A program made the translations under genes and the position numbers. From Azoarcus sp. (GTDB lineage: Bacteria; Pseudomonadota; Gammaproteobacteria; Burkholderiales; Rhodocyclaceae): a stretch of DNA of 16,097 bases. This document shows positions 14,549 to 16,097 of the stretch, piece after piece. The stretch covers positions 1-16,097 of the forward strand of contig JAIRLA010000260.1 in the NCBI GenBank assembly GCA_031259795.1, read 5' to 3'. How positions within the stretch are numbered: the stretch's first letter is position 1; every line of letters starts with the position of its first letter. The notes under the pieces are model-generated. The model did no database searches, had not been told where the DNA came from, and saw only the letters and a program-made list of their open reading frames with translations.

Positions 14549-14587
14549 AAAAGCCGGGACGCCCTTCATGAGGGCGCCCCGGCTTTG
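14549..14587 (-). terminator. rpsO-pnp intercistronic hairpin
   Basis: AAAGCCGGG (14550-14558) pairs with CCCGGCTTT (14578-14586), and CGCCC (14560-14564) with GGGCG (14572-14576). One position is a G.U wobble on the transcribed minus strand, giving a stem of about 15 bp. TTTTG follows on that strand. It resembles the terminator/processing site between rpsO and pnp in other proteobacteria, allowing partial readthrough into pnp. Confidence 0.8.
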
Positions 14588-14639
14588 CCGGAATCATCCC
14601 GCTTGCGCGGGTATTGTTGGCCGGTCACTTGGATGGGCT

Positions 14640-14909
14640 TTACTTGCGCAGGCCCAGCCGTTCGATCAGCTTGCGGTAGCTCTCGGCGTTCCGGTCTTTC
14701 AGATAGTCGAGGAGCTTGCGGCGGAGGCTGACCATTTTCAGGAGACCGCGGCGGGAATGGTGATCCTTGCCGTGTTCCTTGAAATGGCCGGTGAGGCCAT
14801 TGATGCGCGCGGTCAGGAGCGCGATCTGGACTTCCGGCGAACCGGTGTCGCCCTGGGCGCGCTGGTATTCGGAGACGATCCGCGCCTTGGTTGCAATGTC
14901 TAGAGCCAT
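14640..14909 (-). CDS. rpsO: 30S ribosomal protein S15
   Basis: An 89-residue protein, exactly the usual length. S15 is an early-binding protein of the 30S platform and contacts 16S rRNA helices. The family signature is clear: [17 protein letters not shown] (20-36), the basic loop [19 protein letters not shown] (42-60), and RRKLLDYLK (63-71) with a conserved [12 protein letters not shown] end. The ATG at 14909 gives the standard N-terminus ([11 protein letters not shown]). The Shine-Dalgarno is weak (an AAAGAGT stretch about 12 bases upstream), so the leader structure may matter for control; S15 represses its own translation in E. coli. It is cotranscribed with pnp from the promoter at 14957-14985. 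Confidence 0.98.
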   Translation of the reverse strand: MALDIATKARIVSEYQRAQGDTGSPEVQIALLTARINGLTGHFKEHGKDHHSRRGLLKMVSLRRKLLDYLKDRNAESYRKLIERLGLRK

Positions 14910-14956
14910 GTGAGTTGTACTCTTTGGTCGTGTTCGGTCAAGTAGAAAGCGGCGCA

Positions 14957-14985
14957 TTCTATCCCTCGCTTGCCGGGAGTTCAAG
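14957..14985 (-). promoter_or_regulatory. Sigma-70-type promoter of rpsO-pnp
   Basis: On the minus strand TTGAAC (14980-14985) and TAGAAT (14957-14962) are separated by exactly 17 bp. Transcription would start near 14950, leaving a leader of about 40 bases before the rpsO ATG. This is the best-formed promoter in the window after the one at 57-85. Confidence 0.8.
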
Positions 14986-15046
14986 GCAAGGAGTGGCCGC
15001 CGCGTATTGAAAGAGCAAAAAAAATCCTCTCCGGGTTCCCCGCCAG

Positions 15047-15066
15047 GGCGTGTGTATCTACACGCC
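15047..15066. repeat. Hairpin next to the composite repeat
   Basis: GGCGTGT (15047-15053) pairs with ACACGCC (15060-15066) around GTATCT. It lies at the edge of composite repeat copy B, upstream of the rpsO promoter. It may belong to the mobile repeat or mark the end of a transcript from the right. Confidence 0.5.
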
Positions 15067-15069
15067 ACT

Positions 15070-15142
15070 CCGAAACAGCGGCGCTTCGCGCCGGATGGAT
15101 GGAACTGGATTGCCACGTCGATGCGCTCCTCGCAATGACGAG
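15070..15142 (+). repeat. Composite dispersed repeat (copy B, 73 bp)
   Basis: The same arrangement as at 12115-12187 with 3 mismatches: palindromic module (15076-15098) followed by the 47-bp ATTGCCAC...GCAATGACGAG repeat. After it, ATGACGAG-type blocks recur at 15135, 15161 and 15189 with spacing of 26-28 bases, a short degenerate tandem array leading into the larger tandem units. Confidence 0.8.
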
Positions 15143-15180
15143 GTGGGGGAGACTTTCGCCATGACGAGGGTGGGGGGAGG

Positions 15181-15433
15181 TTTTCGCTATGGCGAGTTCT
15201 TCCGATGGACTCCCTTCATGCGATGAACCTTCCCTCCCCCGTTTACGGGGGAGGGCGCCCGAAGGGCGGGAGAGGGCTTCGTACCATCCGGCGCGCAGCG
15301 CCGCTGGATAAAAAGGGGGAGGGAGGAAGGGAACGCCCGCCCATTTCCCACCGCAAAGAAAACAGCGTCGCTTCGCTCCGCATGGTTGGAAACCCTCTCC
15401 CGGCCTTCGGCCACCCTCCCCCGCAAGCGGGGG
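15181..15433 (+). repeat. Tandem composite repeat, unit 1 (period 269 bp)
   Basis: The unit contains, in order: a CCCCCGTTTACGGGGG hairpin; a GCCCGAAGGGC hairpin leading to GGGAGAGGG; the 22-bp palindromic module (15285-15306); a 56-bp inner segment (15307-15362); a diverged inverted copy of the module (15363-15385); CCCTCTCCC with a GGCCTTCGGCC hairpin; and CCCCCGCAAGCGGGGG. The outer parts are inverted copies of each other, so the unit is a nested imperfect palindrome. Stop-free frames cross it on both strands, but they reflect base composition, with no Shine-Dalgarno or protein motif. Confidence 0.88.
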
Positions 15434-15449
15434 AGGGGACGGCAAGCGA

Positions 15450-15701
15450 CTTTTGCGATGGCGGAGTCTTCCGATGGACTCCCTTCATGCGATGAACCTT
15501 CCCTCCCCCGTTTACGGGGGAGGGTGCCCGAAGGGCGGGAGAGGGCTTCGTACCATCCGGCGCGCAGCGCCGCTGGATAAAAAGGGGGAGGAAGGAAGAG
15601 GACGCCCGTCCACGCCCCACCGCCAAGAAATCAGCGTCGCTGCGCTCCGCATGGAAGGAAACCCTCTCCCGGCCTTCGGCCACCCTCCCCCGCAAGCGGG
15701 G
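15450..15701 (+). repeat. Tandem composite repeat, unit 2, cut by an IS end
   Basis: This unit repeats unit 1 at a constant offset of 269 bases without a net insertion or deletion. The outer stems and the module at 15554-15575 are nearly unchanged, while the inner segment (15576-15631) has drifted. It ends inside its last hairpin (GCAAGCGGGG), where the IS481-type terminus begins, so the unit's right edge is missing. Confidence 0.88.
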
Positions 15702-16097
15702 TGTACGGACCGGAGACATGGGTAACAGGTGTGCCAAGACATGGGTAACAGTCTAAATGACATTCGGTTCTCTCGAATCGAATGAATGAAAATGATGATG
15801 GCAGAAGTAGAGTTTGTACAGGCCATCGGCTTCGAGGCAGGGGCGCAAGGCGACAGGTTGCCCGACCAGAGCCTTGGAGACACGGAGTTGTCGCCCCCTG
15901 AAACTGATCCAGCCTCCCTGCTGAACCTTGCGTACCAGGTCATCAGGGCCATATTCGATAGGCGGCAAGGAGCTAGGCAAGCTACGTGGGCTGGGGGCAT
16001 AGCGCTGGGCGGGGGTTTGCATCGATAGGGCCTCGTGGGGGCGTTCGTGGTTGTAGATCCCGCGCCAGTGGTCGAATTGCGCCTGCGCCTGTTCCAG
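15702..16097 (-). mobile_element. IS481-family insertion sequence, one end plus 3' part of transposase
   Basis: The element starts with TGTACGGACCGGAGACATGG at 15702, which has the TGT terminus usual for IS481 elements, and continues past the window edge. Inside the end, AGACATGGGTAACAG occurs twice (15714-15728 and 15737-15751), 23 bases apart, a likely pair of transposase-binding sites. The repeat unit it interrupts stops exactly where this terminus begins. The other end and any target-site duplication are outside the window. Confidence 0.82.
15753..16097 (-). CDS. IS481-family transposase, C-terminal part (truncated by window edge)
   Basis: The last 115 residues of an integrase-core (rve) transposase. 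Reading starts in frame at the window edge with LEQAQAQFDHWRGIYNHERP, followed by HEALSMQTPAQRY, the typical C-terminal rve signature of IS481/IS3-like transposases. The remaining stretch (YGPDDLVRKVQQGGWISFRG, GQPVALRP, DGLYKLYFC) is the beta-rich tail common in IS481. The stop is TAG at 15753, two bases from the inner binding-site repeat. The catalytic DDE residues would lie outside, so activity cannot be judged. A start placed at the internal ATG (16022) would be wrong. Confidence 0.9.
   Translation of the reverse strand: MEQAQAQFDHWRGIYNHERPHEALSMQTPAQRYAPSPRSLPSSLPPIEYGPDDLVRKVQQGGWISFRGRQLRVSKALVGQPVALRPCLEADGLYKLYFCHHHFHSFDSREPNVI

Noticed and set aside
15070..15701. CRISPR array
   Set aside because: The repeat units are long, nested palindromes with period 269, not short repeats with equal-length unique spacers, and there are no cas genes.
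15243..15737. Long open frames on both strands across the tandem repeats
   Set aside because: The translations repeat with the DNA unit (for example LPLFIQRRCAPDG twice), have no ribosome binding site or known domain, and follow from the lack of stop codons in the repeat.

Overview
The window looks like a chromosomal segment of a high-GC betaproteobacterium. The S15 and PNPase proteins are of betaproteobacterial type, the genes are GC-rich, and most are on the minus strand. A Rhodocyclales- or Nitrosomonadales-like host is a reasonable guess, but the sequence alone does not prove it.

Left part (1-1606): a small DUF2325 protein (plus strand) is driven by a good sigma-70-type promoter bracketed by two palindromes that resemble Fur boxes. 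It converges on an exported NlpC/P60 cell-wall peptidase (minus strand), and a perfect 14-bp hairpin lies between them.

Centre-left (1607-8426, minus strand): the main functional unit is a three-gene operon. A 1105-residue transglutaminase-like/DUF2126 protein comes first, then an 830-residue circularly permuted ATP-grasp plus alpha-E protein, then a second 326-residue transglutaminase-like protein whose start overlaps the preceding stop (ATGA). Both transglutaminase-like domains keep a Cys-His-Asp triad. The set suggests an ATP-dependent peptide or isopeptide synthesis and trimming pathway whose product is unknown.

Centre (8482-9308): three GC-rich hairpins separate this operon from a minus-strand pair, a DUF2892 membrane protein and a CxxC carboxymuconolactone-decarboxylase/AhpD-like protein. 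The pair is preceded by an AT-rich promoter/operator island.

Centre-right (9828-12059, plus strand): a secreted lysyl-endopeptidase-like serine protease with three C-terminal InlB-type repeats, two of them still nearly identical at DNA level.

Right part: rpsO and pnp (minus strand) form the classical housekeeping pair, with a recognisable promoter, an intercistronic hairpin, a TTG start for pnp and a strong terminator. The intergenic spaces around them carry a family of modular palindromic repeats. At 15181-15701 these form two 269-bp-period tandem units, the second cut off by the end of an IS481-family element whose transposase runs out of the window.
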